From: an uncultured Pseudohongiella sp.
Lineage (GTDB): Bacteria > Pseudomonadota > Gammaproteobacteria > Pseudomonadales > Pseudohongiellaceae
Reading direction: 5' to 3'
Length of the DNA: 51,538 nt
Assembly (NCBI GenBank): GCA_902591495.1
Contig: CACJAW010000012.1
Span: 1 to 51,538, forward strand
Below are positions 26,161-34,021 of this stretch, in pieces. A program made the translations under genes and the position numbers. Below the pieces are notes generated by a model. The model saw nothing but the letters and a program-made list of their open reading frames with translations. It ran no database searches and was not told where the DNA came from. Positions within the stretch are counted from its first letter, which is position 1. Each line of letters begins with the position of its first letter.

Positions 26161-26625
26161 ATGAGTAACCAAGTTAATATTGAAGATATAGCCGATTTTC
26201 TTGGTAAAGAAGTCGGATTGACAGACTGGATTGAAATTAATCAAACTCAGATAAACAAATTTGCCGACGCCACAGGAGATCATCAGTATATTCATGTTGA
26301 TGAAGGCAGGGCCGCTGAGACTCCTTTTGGCGCGACAATTGCTCATGGCTTTTTAACACTGTCACTCTTAAGCAAGCTTAGCTCAATGAATGGAGGTGTT
26401 AAGCTTAAAAATAGTGTCATGGGAATTAATTACGGGTTAGATAAAGTGCGCTTTGTTAGTCCTGTTAAAGTAAACAGTAGAATCAGAGCTAGATTTGAGC
26501 TAGTTAGCGCAGAAGAGAAGAAACCCAAACATTACCTGTTAAAACATAATGTAACTGTCGAGATAGAGGGTGTCGAAAAACCTGCCTTAATTGCTGAATG
26601 GCTCGGGATGACAGTTGTTCAATGA
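26161..26625 (+). CDS. MaoC-like hot-dog hydratase
   Basis: A single hot-dog domain protein of 154 residues. The hydratase motif is FADATGDHQYIHVDEGRA, with the Asp and His of the R-specific enoyl-CoA hydratase active site, and GATIAHGFLTLSLLS follows as usual in MaoC/NodN-type proteins. Members hydrate 2-enoyl-CoA to (R)-3-hydroxyacyl-CoA, linking fatty acid oxidation to other routes. The frame opens with GTG at 26158, but the next codon ATG at 26161 is seven bases after AAGGAT and is preferred. It is transcribed against the flanking ubiquinone genes and followed closely by the DUF1499 gene. Confidence 0.88.
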   Translation: MSNQVNIEDIADFLGKEVGLTDWIEINQTQINKFADATGDHQYIHVDEGRAAETPFGATIAHGFLTLSLLSKLSSMNGGVKLKNSVMGINYGLDKVRFVSPVKVNSRIRARFELVSAEEKKPKHYLLKHNVTVEIEGVEKPALIAEWLGMTVVQ

Positions 26626-26657
26626 CAAATAGAATAAGTAATCGAACTCTCATTTAA

Positions 26658-27068
26658 ATGATGAAAAAACTTTTGCTTTCTGTTCTTCCTTTACTCCAAT
26701 CATGCTCTGGCAATCCACCTGATAATCTGGGCGTATATGAAAACAAATTAACTCACTGTCCAAATTCCCCCAACTGCGTCTCGAGCTTTGACAATAAGAA
26801 GCCACATGCAATAAGGCCAATAAGAGCAAAGCTTGAAAAAATTGAAAGCACGTTAGCTTCCTTGGATAACGCAAACATAGTTGAGAGATCAAGTAATTAT
26901 ATCAGGGCCGAGTTCAAAAGCCGTTTTATGGGCTACGTGGATGATGTGGAATTCCTGTACGATGAATTTCAAGGTATTAGCCATGTTAGATCAGCATCAA
27001 GAGTCGGATTTAGTGATCTAGGAGTAAACAGAAGACGTGTCGAAAAGATTCGTAGCCTGGTAGAGTAA
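26658..27068 (+). CDS. DUF1499 family lipoprotein
   Basis: A protein of 136 residues. The first residues (MMKKLLLSVLPLLQSCSG) form a lipoprotein signal with the lipobox LQSC, so it should be anchored in the envelope. The rest matches the DUF1499 pattern: CPNSPNCVSSF near the start of the mature protein, IRAEFKSRFMGYVDDVEFLYD in the middle and SASRVGFSDLGVNRRRVEKIR near the end. The family's function is unknown. The two adjacent start codons 26658 and 26661 cannot be separated. It follows the MaoC-like gene by 32 bases and ends ten bases before the convergent ubiH stop. Confidence 0.85.
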   Translation: MMKKLLLSVLPLLQSCSGNPPDNLGVYENKLTHCPNSPNCVSSFDNKKPHAIRPIRAKLEKIESTLASLDNANIVERSSNYIRAEFKSRFMGYVDDVEFLYDEFQGISHVRSASRVGFSDLGVNRRRVEKIRSLVE

Positions 27069-27077
27069 TCGTAAATT

Positions 27078-28307
27078 TCAACCAAGGCCCATAGCTTTTT
27101 TAGCAAGAGTTTTTCTCAAAAAAGGGAACAATTCTAACGATAGCAATCCAAACTTGCGAACCAGCATCTCTGAGGGAGCACTGCTAGAAAATAGCGAAAC
27201 TAGTTTGTCTGTAAAAGTTATAACCTGATATTGATCGTCGGACTGTCTTTCCATGTAACGTTGAAGAACACGCATGTCCCCGCAATCCATACCGTCTTTA
27301 AACCCCCCCTCTATACTTATTATAAGACTTTGCATATCCCTCAAAGCTAAATTCATTCCTTGCCCAGCGACTGGATGAAGTGTGTGAGCCACATTCCCAA
27401 GCAAAACTAGACCGGGTCTAATTTGCTCTCGAGCGAGAACCTGATTCAAAGGGAAACAACCAAGCCTCCCTATTCTGGTAATTTCCCCCAATCGATAGCC
27501 AAAAGAGTTTTGCAGTCTCTTTCGCAATTCTGCCTCTTCTAAATGAAGAATTTCATCGCTTTCATCAGGATTAACGGACCAAACTATCGAGCACCTGTTT
27601 TCAGTTTCGAATTTACGTAGGGGTAATACTGCCAGTGGGCCTGTATCTGTGAAGCGTTCGAAAGCAACACCTTCATGAGCTTTCTCGAAGGCTACGTTGG
27701 AGACTATAGCATGCTGGTTATAAGCATGATTGATATGAGAGATTCCGAGATCCCTGCATACTGGTGATCTTCCACCGTCTGCCAGCACCAACAAAGTCGA
27801 AGCTACTATCCAGTCACTCTCACCGCGGCCCACTCTAAGGCTCATTCCATTTGCCCGAGGAGTAACACCTTTAATGTTAGCTGATACTAAGAAATGTATT
27901 TTGGGCGAAGCGGTCAATCGATTTTGCAGTGTCAGTCCCAAATCTTTATTCTCGATAACAAACCCAAGAGCTTCAACGTTTTGCTCCTCACTAGAAATTG
28001 TTGTCGTCCCGAGTCTACCTTTATCAGAAACATTTATACTCCGAATCGCTTCAGCATTTTTATACAAATCCGACCAAATTGATGATTCACCCAATATCTC
28101 TTTCGACCCCAAGGAAAGCGCGGTGGATCGGGAATCAAAATTGCTCTCAATTGAATCTTTTGCTAACGGTGCGGTAGCTTCCACCACTAGGATAGTTAGA
28201 TTTGATTTGCTTGTAGTCTCGCTAAGGGTGAGAGCAAAAGTAGCACCAACCATTCCGCCACCGACTATGACAATATCGTAGCTATTTTGTGGAGAGTTTA
28301 TGATCAT
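27078..28307 (-). CDS. ubiH: 2-octaprenyl-6-methoxyphenol hydroxylase, UbiH type
   Basis: A flavoprotein monooxygenase of 409 residues of the UbiH/UbiI/COQ6 family. FAD-binding segment DIVIVGGGMVGATFAL opens the protein, NFDSRSTALSLGSKEIL is the family signature, VLADGGRSPVCRDLG is the middle motif, and GNVAHTLHPVAGQGMNLALRDM the second FAD motif. The MNLALRDM form and the position directly after pepP fit UbiH. It starts 15 bases after the pepP stop, so the two are likely co-transcribed. Membrane association would be peripheral, with the Ubi complex. UbiH rather than UbiI assignment depends mainly on gene order and the motif variant. Confidence 0.87.
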   Translation of the reverse strand: MIINSPQNSYDIVIVGGGMVGATFALTLSETTSKSNLTILVVEATAPLAKDSIESNFDSRSTALSLGSKEILGESSIWSDLYKNAEAIRSINVSDKGRLGTTTISSEEQNVEALGFVIENKDLGLTLQNRLTASPKIHFLVSANIKGVTPRANGMSLRVGRGESDWIVASTLLVLADGGRSPVCRDLGISHINHAYNQHAIVSNVAFEKAHEGVAFERFTDTGPLAVLPLRKFETENRCSIVWSVNPDESDEILHLEEAELRKRLQNSFGYRLGEITRIGRLGCFPLNQVLAREQIRPGLVLLGNVAHTLHPVAGQGMNLALRDMQSLIISIEGGFKDGMDCGDMRVLQRYMERQSDDQYQVITFTDKLVSLFSSSAPSEMLVRKFGLLSLELFPFLRKTLAKKAMGLG

Positions 28308-28322
28308 TACACATTTCTATAG

Positions 28323-29645
28323 TTAGCCAACTTGATCTGACATGAAACTCTCAATTTCATCAATAGTTTTTGGTATTCCGTTACTTAATACTTTATATCC
28401 AGTTTTTGTAACTAAAACATCGTCTTCAATACGAATCCCAATGCCACGCCATTTTTTTGGTACTGAAGTATCCGAAGGCGATATATATATACCCGGCTCA
28501 ATAGTTGTAACCATACCGGGCTCAAGCAATCTCCAATGACCGTCAATTTTGTAATCCCCAACATCATGAACATCCATCCCGATCCAATGTCCAACTCTAT
28601 GCATGTAGAATTGCTTATATTCCTCTGACTTAAGTAATTGTGATAGAGAACCGGTCAAGAGGCCAAGTTCTAATAATCCTTCAGCGATAATTGCGACCGA
28701 CACATCATGAGGGGCATTCCAGGTGTTACCGGGCCTTACGGCTTTTATTGATTCCTCCTGTGCGTGCAGAACTATTTCGTAAATTAACCTTTGTTCTTTC
28801 GTAAATTTACCACTCGCCGGGAAAGTCCTTGTAATATCTGACGCGTAATAATCGTATTCACACCCAGCATCAATCAGAACCAAGTCTCCTTTTTTAATCT
28901 CCTCACTATTGGAGTTGTAATGAAGTACACAAGCATTATCGCCTGCTCCCACGATAGATTGGTACGCCGGCGACCTGCTGCCATTTCGGAAAAATGCATA
29001 CTGCAATTCTGCTTCTAATTCATACTCTTTTATTCCGGGATTACACCGACGCATGGCTGCTTTATGACCCTCGGCAGATATTTTGGCTGCTTTTTCCATG
29101 AGCTTAATTTCAGCTGGACTCTTTATAAGTCTTAACTCATGAAGTAAGTGATCAAGCACTTGAAACTCACTGGGAGGAGGAGGGCCAACCTTTGCGTTGT
29201 TACGGATATTTTTCACCCAAGCCATCACTTTCCCGTCAAAATTATCATCTTTCCCCATAGAGTAATAAATACGGTCCCTACCTTCGATTAGGCCCAAAAT
29301 TATGTCATCAACATCGACAATCGGATAGGCGTCATCAATTTCTAAAGTATTGATTGCTGCATCTGGTCCCAGTATGTAGCCTGTCCATAGCTCTTTTTCG
29401 ATATCTTTCTCTCGACAAAATAATATTACTTCGCCCTGCTGTCGCCCGGGCACTAGAGCTAGTATCGCTTGTGGTTCAGAAAAACCGGTCAAATAATAAA
29501 AATCACTACTCTGCCTGTATTGATATTCCGCATCATTATTACGCAAGCACTCAGGTGCCGAACTTAATAACCCGATACTATTCGGCTCCATCCGTGCCAT
29601 TAATTCCTTTCTTCGTTTTTTAAATTCTCTGTTAGTAATACCCAT
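28323..29645 (-). CDS. pepP: Xaa-Pro aminopeptidase P
   Basis: A protein of 440 residues that removes N-terminal residues preceding proline, with two metal ions in a pita-bread fold. The N-terminal domain begins with ITNREFKKRRKELMARM. Metal ligands are visible in LIDAGCEYDYYASDITRTF (two Asp), HRVGHWIGMDVHDVG (His), TTIEPGIYI (Glu) and IGIRIEDDVLVT (Glu). The frame extends to a TTG at 29669, but the ATG at 29645 has AGGA nine bases upstream and is preferred. In E. coli ygfB (UPF0149) precedes pepP; here no such gene is present between pepP and the divergent small coiled-coil gene. Confidence 0.93.
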   Translation of the reverse strand: MGITNREFKKRRKELMARMEPNSIGLLSSAPECLRNNDAEYQYRQSSDFYYLTGFSEPQAILALVPGRQQGEVILFCREKDIEKELWTGYILGPDAAINTLEIDDAYPIVDVDDIILGLIEGRDRIYYSMGKDDNFDGKVMAWVKNIRNNAKVGPPPPSEFQVLDHLLHELRLIKSPAEIKLMEKAAKISAEGHKAAMRRCNPGIKEYELEAELQYAFFRNGSRSPAYQSIVGAGDNACVLHYNSNSEEIKKGDLVLIDAGCEYDYYASDITRTFPASGKFTKEQRLIYEIVLHAQEESIKAVRPGNTWNAPHDVSVAIIAEGLLELGLLTGSLSQLLKSEEYKQFYMHRVGHWIGMDVHDVGDYKIDGHWRLLEPGMVTTIEPGIYISPSDTSVPKKWRGIGIRIEDDVLVTKTGYKVLSNGIPKTIDEIESFMSDQVG

Positions 29646-29896
29646 CGCGCTTGTTCCTAAATCCAACAATAAATTCCCGTTTAATTAACAAATTCGTCGC
29701 CTAAAGGTCTAAATTAATCCTTATAAAGGTTATGTACGCACTCAAATCCATCTTACAATTAATTTGTTAGATTAGATCATTGACCGATTTTCGCACCGGC
29801 TCTATAGTAAGCATTCTACTAAATTCGTTTACAATAACACTGAAATAACCCGATTTTAAAACTCTGAGTGTTGATTACCTATAAAGAAAACCAAAA

Positions 29897-30112
29897 ATGA
29901 CAGAAGATACTGAAGAAAAATTTGATTCACTTAAAGAGAAAGTTGACGACCTGATTAAAGTTTGCTCGGAAATGAGGCTTAAGAATCAAATACTGAAAGC
30001 TAGCGAAAATAACTGGCAGGCGGAACGCAAGCAGCTACTAGAGAAAAATAAGGAAGCAAAGTCAAAATTAGAATCCATTTTGATTCGGCTAAAAGCAATG
30101 AATAACTCTTAA
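29897..30112 (+). CDS. TIGR02449-type coiled-coil protein beside zapA
   Basis: A protein of 71 residues, almost wholly heptad-like coiled coil (FDSLKEKVDDLIKVCSEM, KNQILKASENNWQAERKQLL). Its size, composition and position directly upstream of zapA match the small TIGR02449 proteins of other Gammaproteobacteria, which resemble ZapB. A role with ZapA at the division ring is plausible but inferred from neighbourhood. It ends 18 bases before the zapA ATG. The upstream gap is shared with pepP and should hold divergent promoters. Confidence 0.75.
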   Translation: MTEDTEEKFDSLKEKVDDLIKVCSEMRLKNQILKASENNWQAERKQLLEKNKEAKSKLESILIRLKAMNNS

Positions 30113-30130
30113 ATATTTTTGGATAAGATC

Positions 30131-30445
30131 ATGAATAATCAAGCGGCGGCGGTACAAGTTAAGATTCTCGATAAAGAGTACCAGGTTAACTGCCCACCCT
30201 CAGATCAAGAAGCTTTAATGAAATCAGCGCGTTTCCTTGATGAGAGCATGCGAAAAATTAAAGATCGAGGCAACATCCATGGAGCCGAAAAAATTGCGGT
30301 TATGGCAGCTTTAAACATTACACACGATATGCTACGAAAAAGCCGTCAGATCAATGAAACCAGGCATTTAACTGATCAACAAGTCAGGGGCATAGAGGAT
30401 AAGATTGATGCAGCACTCGCTGAGTCCCGACAACTGGAGATATGA
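30131..30445 (+). CDS. zapA: cell division protein ZapA
   Basis: A protein of 104 residues that bundles FtsZ filaments at the Z-ring. The N-terminal strand-rich head has VQVKILDKEYQVNCPPSDQEALMKSARFLDESM, and the C-terminal half is a coiled coil beginning at AEKIAVMAALNITHDML. Length and motifs are standard. A frame from a TTG at 30119 exists, but the ATG at 30131 is the family start. It is followed by 6S RNA and ygfA, the conserved gammaproteobacterial order. Confidence 0.93.
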   Translation: MNNQAAAVQVKILDKEYQVNCPPSDQEALMKSARFLDESMRKIKDRGNIHGAEKIAVMAALNITHDMLRKSRQINETRHLTDQQVRGIEDKIDAALAESRQLEI

Positions 30446-30530
30446 ATTAGCTCAAACATCCCAGTGTCGTTAGGTAAAACACTTATCCTACATTCGTTTC
30501 GCACTCCTTTCATCGCGATGTAGGTAACGA

Positions 30531-30536
30531 TATAAT
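30531..30536 (+). promoter_or_regulatory. -10 element of the 6S RNA promoter
   Basis: A perfect TATAAT is placed eight bases before the predicted 5' end of 6S RNA. The -35 region is weak (TTTCAT or CTTTCA at 30507-30513). The agreement with the RNA end derived independently from stem pairing supports the call. Confidence 0.6.
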
Positions 30537-30544
30537 CCTTATCC

Positions 30545-30726
30545 GAGAGTTCCCTAGAGCATTTGCCAATCAAAAGTGTTCTTGAGCCGATATCGTAATA
30601 ACCGGAGGCAACTCGACAGATGTTGGTGTGCAAGTCCGCTAGACGGAAAGCCTTATGCATCGCGGGAGCCACCACCTGGACCTTTGGGTTCAGGGCAAGT
30701 TTGATAGCGGTGTTCCGGGGGGCTTG
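30545..30726 (+). ncRNA. ssrS: 6S RNA
   Basis: About 182 bases between zapA and ygfA, the conserved site of ssrS. The ends pair: AGTTCCCTAGAGCA at the 5' side with TGTTCCGGGGGGCT at the 3' side (one mismatch, some G-U pairs), then GCCAATCAAA with TTTGATAGC. Conserved internal blocks are GAGCCGATAT and AAAGCCTTATGCATCGC, matching GAGCCGATAT and AAGCCTTAAAACTGCGACG of the E. coli RNA. 6S RNA binds sigma70 polymerase as a promoter mimic in stationary phase. The ends are estimated from pairing and may be off by several bases. Confidence 0.85.
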
Positions 30727-30772
30727 ACCCTGCCGCGTTTGGGTTTTTCTCCTACATCTGCTAACTCGCCCT

Positions 30773-31369
30773 ATGAAGAAAATACAAAGGAAACAATTAC
30801 GCGATTCGCTGAGGCATCTCCGAAAAAATTTGCTTATCAGTGAGCAAAAGGCGGCTTCTACGGCAGTCTATGATTTAGTTACTAAACAGGATTTTTTCAC
30901 TTCGGCTAACCATCTCGCTTTCTATTTGAGCTTTGACGGCGAGTTGAATCCGAAACCCATACTTGAGAAAGCTATGGAAGAGTATAAGTCATGTTATTTG
31001 CCGGTTATATCCGGAAATAATCAGCATGAAATGAGCTTTAGACTTTACGAAGAAGATACGTCTTTGAAAGAAAATAAATGGGGAATTCAAGAGCCCTCCG
31101 AACTGAGATCATCAATTTCTCCACTTAATTTAGAGGTCGTATTCGTTCCCCTAGTTGGTTTCGATGAAAAATGCTGTCGCTTGGGAATGGGTAAGGGTTT
31201 CTACGATAAAGCCTTCCATTTCAAAAACCAAAATCTCGTAGCAAAACCTCTTTTAGTTGGTCTTGCTTATGAGTGTCAGCGTGTTCAGAAAGTTCCAATT
31301 GAAAGTTGGGATATTAGGCTCGATTTGGTAGTAACTGCAGAGCGAATATACCGATCTAACATTGTGTAG
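30773..31369 (+). CDS. ygfA: 5-formyltetrahydrofolate cyclo-ligase
   Basis: A protein of 198 residues that converts 5-formyl-THF to 5,10-methenyl-THF with ATP. It begins with KKIQRKQLRDSLRHLRKNL, the basic helix of the family. The ATP/substrate motif GMGKGFYDKAF is near residue 138, and FVPLVGFDEKCCRLG precedes it. Position 46 bases after 6S RNA is the conserved arrangement, and in E. coli the gene is read through from ssrS. It is complete. Confidence 0.92.
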   Translation: MKKIQRKQLRDSLRHLRKNLLISEQKAASTAVYDLVTKQDFFTSANHLAFYLSFDGELNPKPILEKAMEEYKSCYLPVISGNNQHEMSFRLYEEDTSLKENKWGIQEPSELRSSISPLNLEVVFVPLVGFDEKCCRLGMGKGFYDKAFHFKNQNLVAKPLLVGLAYECQRVQKVPIESWDIRLDLVVTAERIYRSNIV

Positions 31370-31468
31370 TTTTTATAAAGAATTCAAACCTAATTGCACG
31401 CATCGTAAGCTGCTTCTAAATGCGATGGCCTATTACTTTAGATTTAAAAGGTAAGTCTTTCAGCCTAA

Positions 31469-31558
31469 TCAGATTAGGGCACTTTGGACTACTCCACTTG
31501 CCAATGCGCTCGCGACAAACAGCATAATCACAACCGTAATCATATCGGGCTTTCTCAT
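31469..31558 (-). CDS. possible 29-residue membrane peptide
   Basis: An ATG with GGGAG seven bases upstream opens 29 codons encoding MRKPDMITVVIMLFVASALA and a short tail. Two basic residues precede one hydrophobic segment, consistent with a single-pass inner-membrane peptide. The stop lies inside a 15-base palindrome (CCTAATCAGATTAGG, 31464-31478). It occupies the otherwise empty 411-base gap between ygfA and imuA. The frame is very short, so chance cannot be excluded; the ribosome site and the charge-then-hydrophobic layout are the only support. Confidence 0.4.
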   Translation of the reverse strand: MRKPDMITVVIMLFVASALASGVVQSALI

Positions 31559-31716
31559 TTTTATACTCCCAACGTCAGATGACTTTAATACGTGGCTTAG
31601 CGGCTCAGTTTGCTGAATCTTTAAATTTAAATTTATTTAAAACAATGAGCTATCTATTATATTTAATGTTTATTTTACTTTTGAGATTGTAAAGATGCTA
31701 TTGATTTACTGATTTC

Positions 31717-31758
31717 AATTCTTATAATACTGTATATAAATACAGTATTATAAGAATT
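31717..31758. promoter_or_regulatory. LexA box in a 42-base palindrome at the imuAB promoter
   Basis: The core CTGTATATAAATACAG (31730-31745) matches the gammaproteobacterial LexA consensus. It is embedded in a perfect inverted repeat with 19-base arms around ATAA. On the plus strand TTGATT (31701-31706) and TATAAT (31723-31728) are spaced by 16 bases, and the LexA box follows directly, covering the transcription start. SOS repression of imuAB is therefore expected. imuA starts 24 bases downstream. Confidence 0.88.
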
Positions 31759-31781
31759 CTATTAGAGTGTAGGCAAAAGCC

Positions 31782-32525
31782 ATGAGAGAAAATACAGAAA
31801 GCCATAACAGCCCATCCAGAGAAGCTTTAAACAGTTTTAACACAGCCGAGGTAAACAACTTCAGTAGTAATATGTGCAAAAGCAGTATAGAAAAATTATT
31901 GCTGAGTAATGATAATCTGTGGCGCGCCTCTGAGATCGACAAAATAAAACATAATAGCACCGGTTATAAAAATTTAGACAATATATTGCCAAATAGAGGT
32001 TGGCCAACAAGAGGTCTAATTGAAATCGTAAATCAATACCATGGTGTAGGAGAATTACAGTTACTAATTCCTTTGATGCTCTCAGTAATTAAGCAAGGCA
32101 AGTGGATTCTTTGGGTTTGTCCTCCCCATACGGTATATGCTCCAGCACTGCAACAAGCTGGTATTGACACTAATGAGATACTAATAGTGGATAAAGCCAT
32201 TTCTTGTAAAGATGCTTTATGGAGTATAGAAAAAGCCTTAAGAAACAAAAGTTGTGGATTAGTACTAACCTGGCAAACATGGTTGTCAACTAAAGTATTG
32301 CGACGCTTGCAACTCGCCGCCGAAACCGGAGGTACACTTGGGTTCATTTTTAAACGCCGTGATAATAAATGCTCACCCTCAAATATCCGCCTGCGAATAA
32401 AAAATATTACATCTAGTTTTCATGACTTTGACGAAGCTTCTATTGCTCTAATTAAAGCCCATGGTGGCACTCAAGCAAAGTGCATTAGTATTAAGCTATA
32501 CCAACACCACCTTCAAAGTCCTTAG
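31782..32525 (+). CDS. imuA: SOS mutagenesis protein ImuA
   Basis: A protein of 247 residues of the ImuA/RecA-like group, accessory to ImuB and DnaE2 in SOS mutagenesis. The first 60 residues are polar and variable. The RecA-like core begins NILPNRGWPTRGLIEIVNQY and continues LLIPLMLSVIKQGKWILWVCPP and CGLVLTWQTWL. The Walker A position reads HGVGELQLL and lacks the usual lysine, as is common in ImuA. The C-terminus has TGGTLGFIFKRRD and IRLRIKN. It is AT-rich, as is the whole island. The stop lies three bases before the imuB frame, so the two are coupled. The LexA palindrome is just upstream. Confidence 0.88.
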   Translation: MRENTESHNSPSREALNSFNTAEVNNFSSNMCKSSIEKLLLSNDNLWRASEIDKIKHNSTGYKNLDNILPNRGWPTRGLIEIVNQYHGVGELQLLIPLMLSVIKQGKWILWVCPPHTVYAPALQQAGIDTNEILIVDKAISCKDALWSIEKALRNKSCGLVLTWQTWLSTKVLRRLQLAAETGGTLGFIFKRRDNKCSPSNIRLRIKNITSSFHDFDEASIALIKAHGGTQAKCISIKLYQHHLQSP

Positions 32526-32528
32526 TAT

Positions 32529-33986
32529 TTGGAAGTTAAATTGGTGTACTCAGATATTGAACAGCAATACTTCCTAGAAAACCTCTACGCTAATCAGAAA
32601 AAGTCGGCTAAAGCCTTTCCACAAAGAGAAGAAAAAGGAAGGTTCAACGAAATACGCAAAACTATAAATTCCGATAGCCTTTGGTATGCAATTTATTTCC
32701 CTCAATTCAAAAATTTAAATGAGACTCAAAAAAAGAACTATTTAAGTCAACTAGCAGTGTTAGTAAAAAAAATTAGTTCTAATATAACAATTCAAAAACA
32801 AGCGATAGTTTGTGAAGTTCGTAGTGCCCTAAGATACTTTAGTGGCATTGATAATATTCATAAAATAATAAAAGTACCTATCGAATCTAAACTAAAAGAA
32901 TTACAACTACCACAGTATTTTTCTTACGCTGCATGCCCCACTGTTACAGGAAGTCTGTTACTAGCTAGATCAGGGAAGAAAACTTTAGTTTATCGTAAAA
33001 AAAACTTACGTTCTGCATTGGGTAAACTACCAATCAGTGTCTTAGAGTTAAGTAGAGAAAATTTTAGAAAATTAAATAATATGGGCGTTCACTCTTTAAG
33101 AGATCTTTGGATTCTTCCATTAAGTGGTTTACAAAAACGTTTCGGAAGCGACCTGATAACTACTATTAATAAAGCTCTCTGTCTAAAACCAGAACCTATA
33201 CTCAACTTTACAGAGCCTCCCAATTTTTCTATTTGTCATGTATTACCTTATGAAATAGAAAAAATAAGCCAGCTGATGCCAGTAGTCGAAAAAATGTTAA
33301 AAGAATCCTGTCAATTTTTACGCAACCATGATTTGTGTATAACTAGTTTTCAAGTCTTATTAAGTCACCTTAGAAAAACCGACACGACTATCAATATAGG
33401 AATGCGACTACCTAATCGCTCACTCAAACATTTCTCAAAACTTCTGAGAGCAAATTTAGAAAATTTAAGATTCTCTTCTCCAGTAATAACGGTGAAATTA
33501 AATATTAGTGAGTTCGAAACATTTCACGGCTATAGTGAAGCTTTATCCTTAGGGGGTGATAGTAGGAGAGGAGGGGATAATAGCGATTTAATCGAGCTAA
33601 TGGAACAATTTGCAGCTAGATTGGGTAAAGATTCTGTACTTAAAGTAAGAACCACTCCTAGCTATTGCCCAGAACTTGCGATTAAGCAGTTACGCTACGA
33701 CCAAATAGGGAGCCTGAGAATAGAACAAGAAATAATATCTTCGACTCCTCGTCCTTTCATGCTACTTCAGAATCCAAAAGAGCTTACAATTAAAAATGGG
33801 AGACTATACAACAAAGAAAATATTATTATCATTAGTGGTCCAGAGAGAATTGAAACACAGTGGTGGAATGTAAGTGATGTGCTCAGAGATTATTATGTCG
33901 CACTTGAACGGAATGGTAGTCGACTGTGGATATATAGAGAACGTAAAGGAACAAAAAAGTGGTACTTGCACGGATATTTCTCATAA
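32529..33986 (+). CDS. imuB: inactive Y-family polymerase homologue ImuB
   Basis: A protein of up to 485 residues. ImuB is a Y-family polymerase relative without catalytic carboxylates that links ImuA, DnaE2 and the sliding clamp. LWYAIYFPQF begins the conserved part near residue 51, the thumb/helix-hairpin region lies around NMGVHSLRDLWILPLSGLQKRFG, and the C-terminus carries the family's GPERIETQWW, LRDYYVALERNGSRLWIYRER and WYLHGYFS. The start is unclear: TTG at 32529 is three bases past the imuA stop, GTG at 32544 is another choice, and there is no nearby ATG. Base composition is very AT-rich (16 G/C in the 60 bases from 32701). Convergent with dnaE2, 35 bases apart. Confidence 0.88.
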   Translation: MEVKLVYSDIEQQYFLENLYANQKKSAKAFPQREEKGRFNEIRKTINSDSLWYAIYFPQFKNLNETQKKNYLSQLAVLVKKISSNITIQKQAIVCEVRSALRYFSGIDNIHKIIKVPIESKLKELQLPQYFSYAACPTVTGSLLLARSGKKTLVYRKKNLRSALGKLPISVLELSRENFRKLNNMGVHSLRDLWILPLSGLQKRFGSDLITTINKALCLKPEPILNFTEPPNFSICHVLPYEIEKISQLMPVVEKMLKESCQFLRNHDLCITSFQVLLSHLRKTDTTINIGMRLPNRSLKHFSKLLRANLENLRFSSPVITVKLNISEFETFHGYSEALSLGGDSRRGGDNSDLIELMEQFAARLGKDSVLKVRTTPSYCPELAIKQLRYDQIGSLRIEQEIISSTPRPFMLLQNPKELTIKNGRLYNKENIIIISGPERIETQWWNVSDVLRDYYVALERNGSRLWIYRERKGTKKWYLHGYFS

Positions 33987-34021
33987 AAAGATAGCGCTCA
34001 TATCATCTGCATCTATACTGA

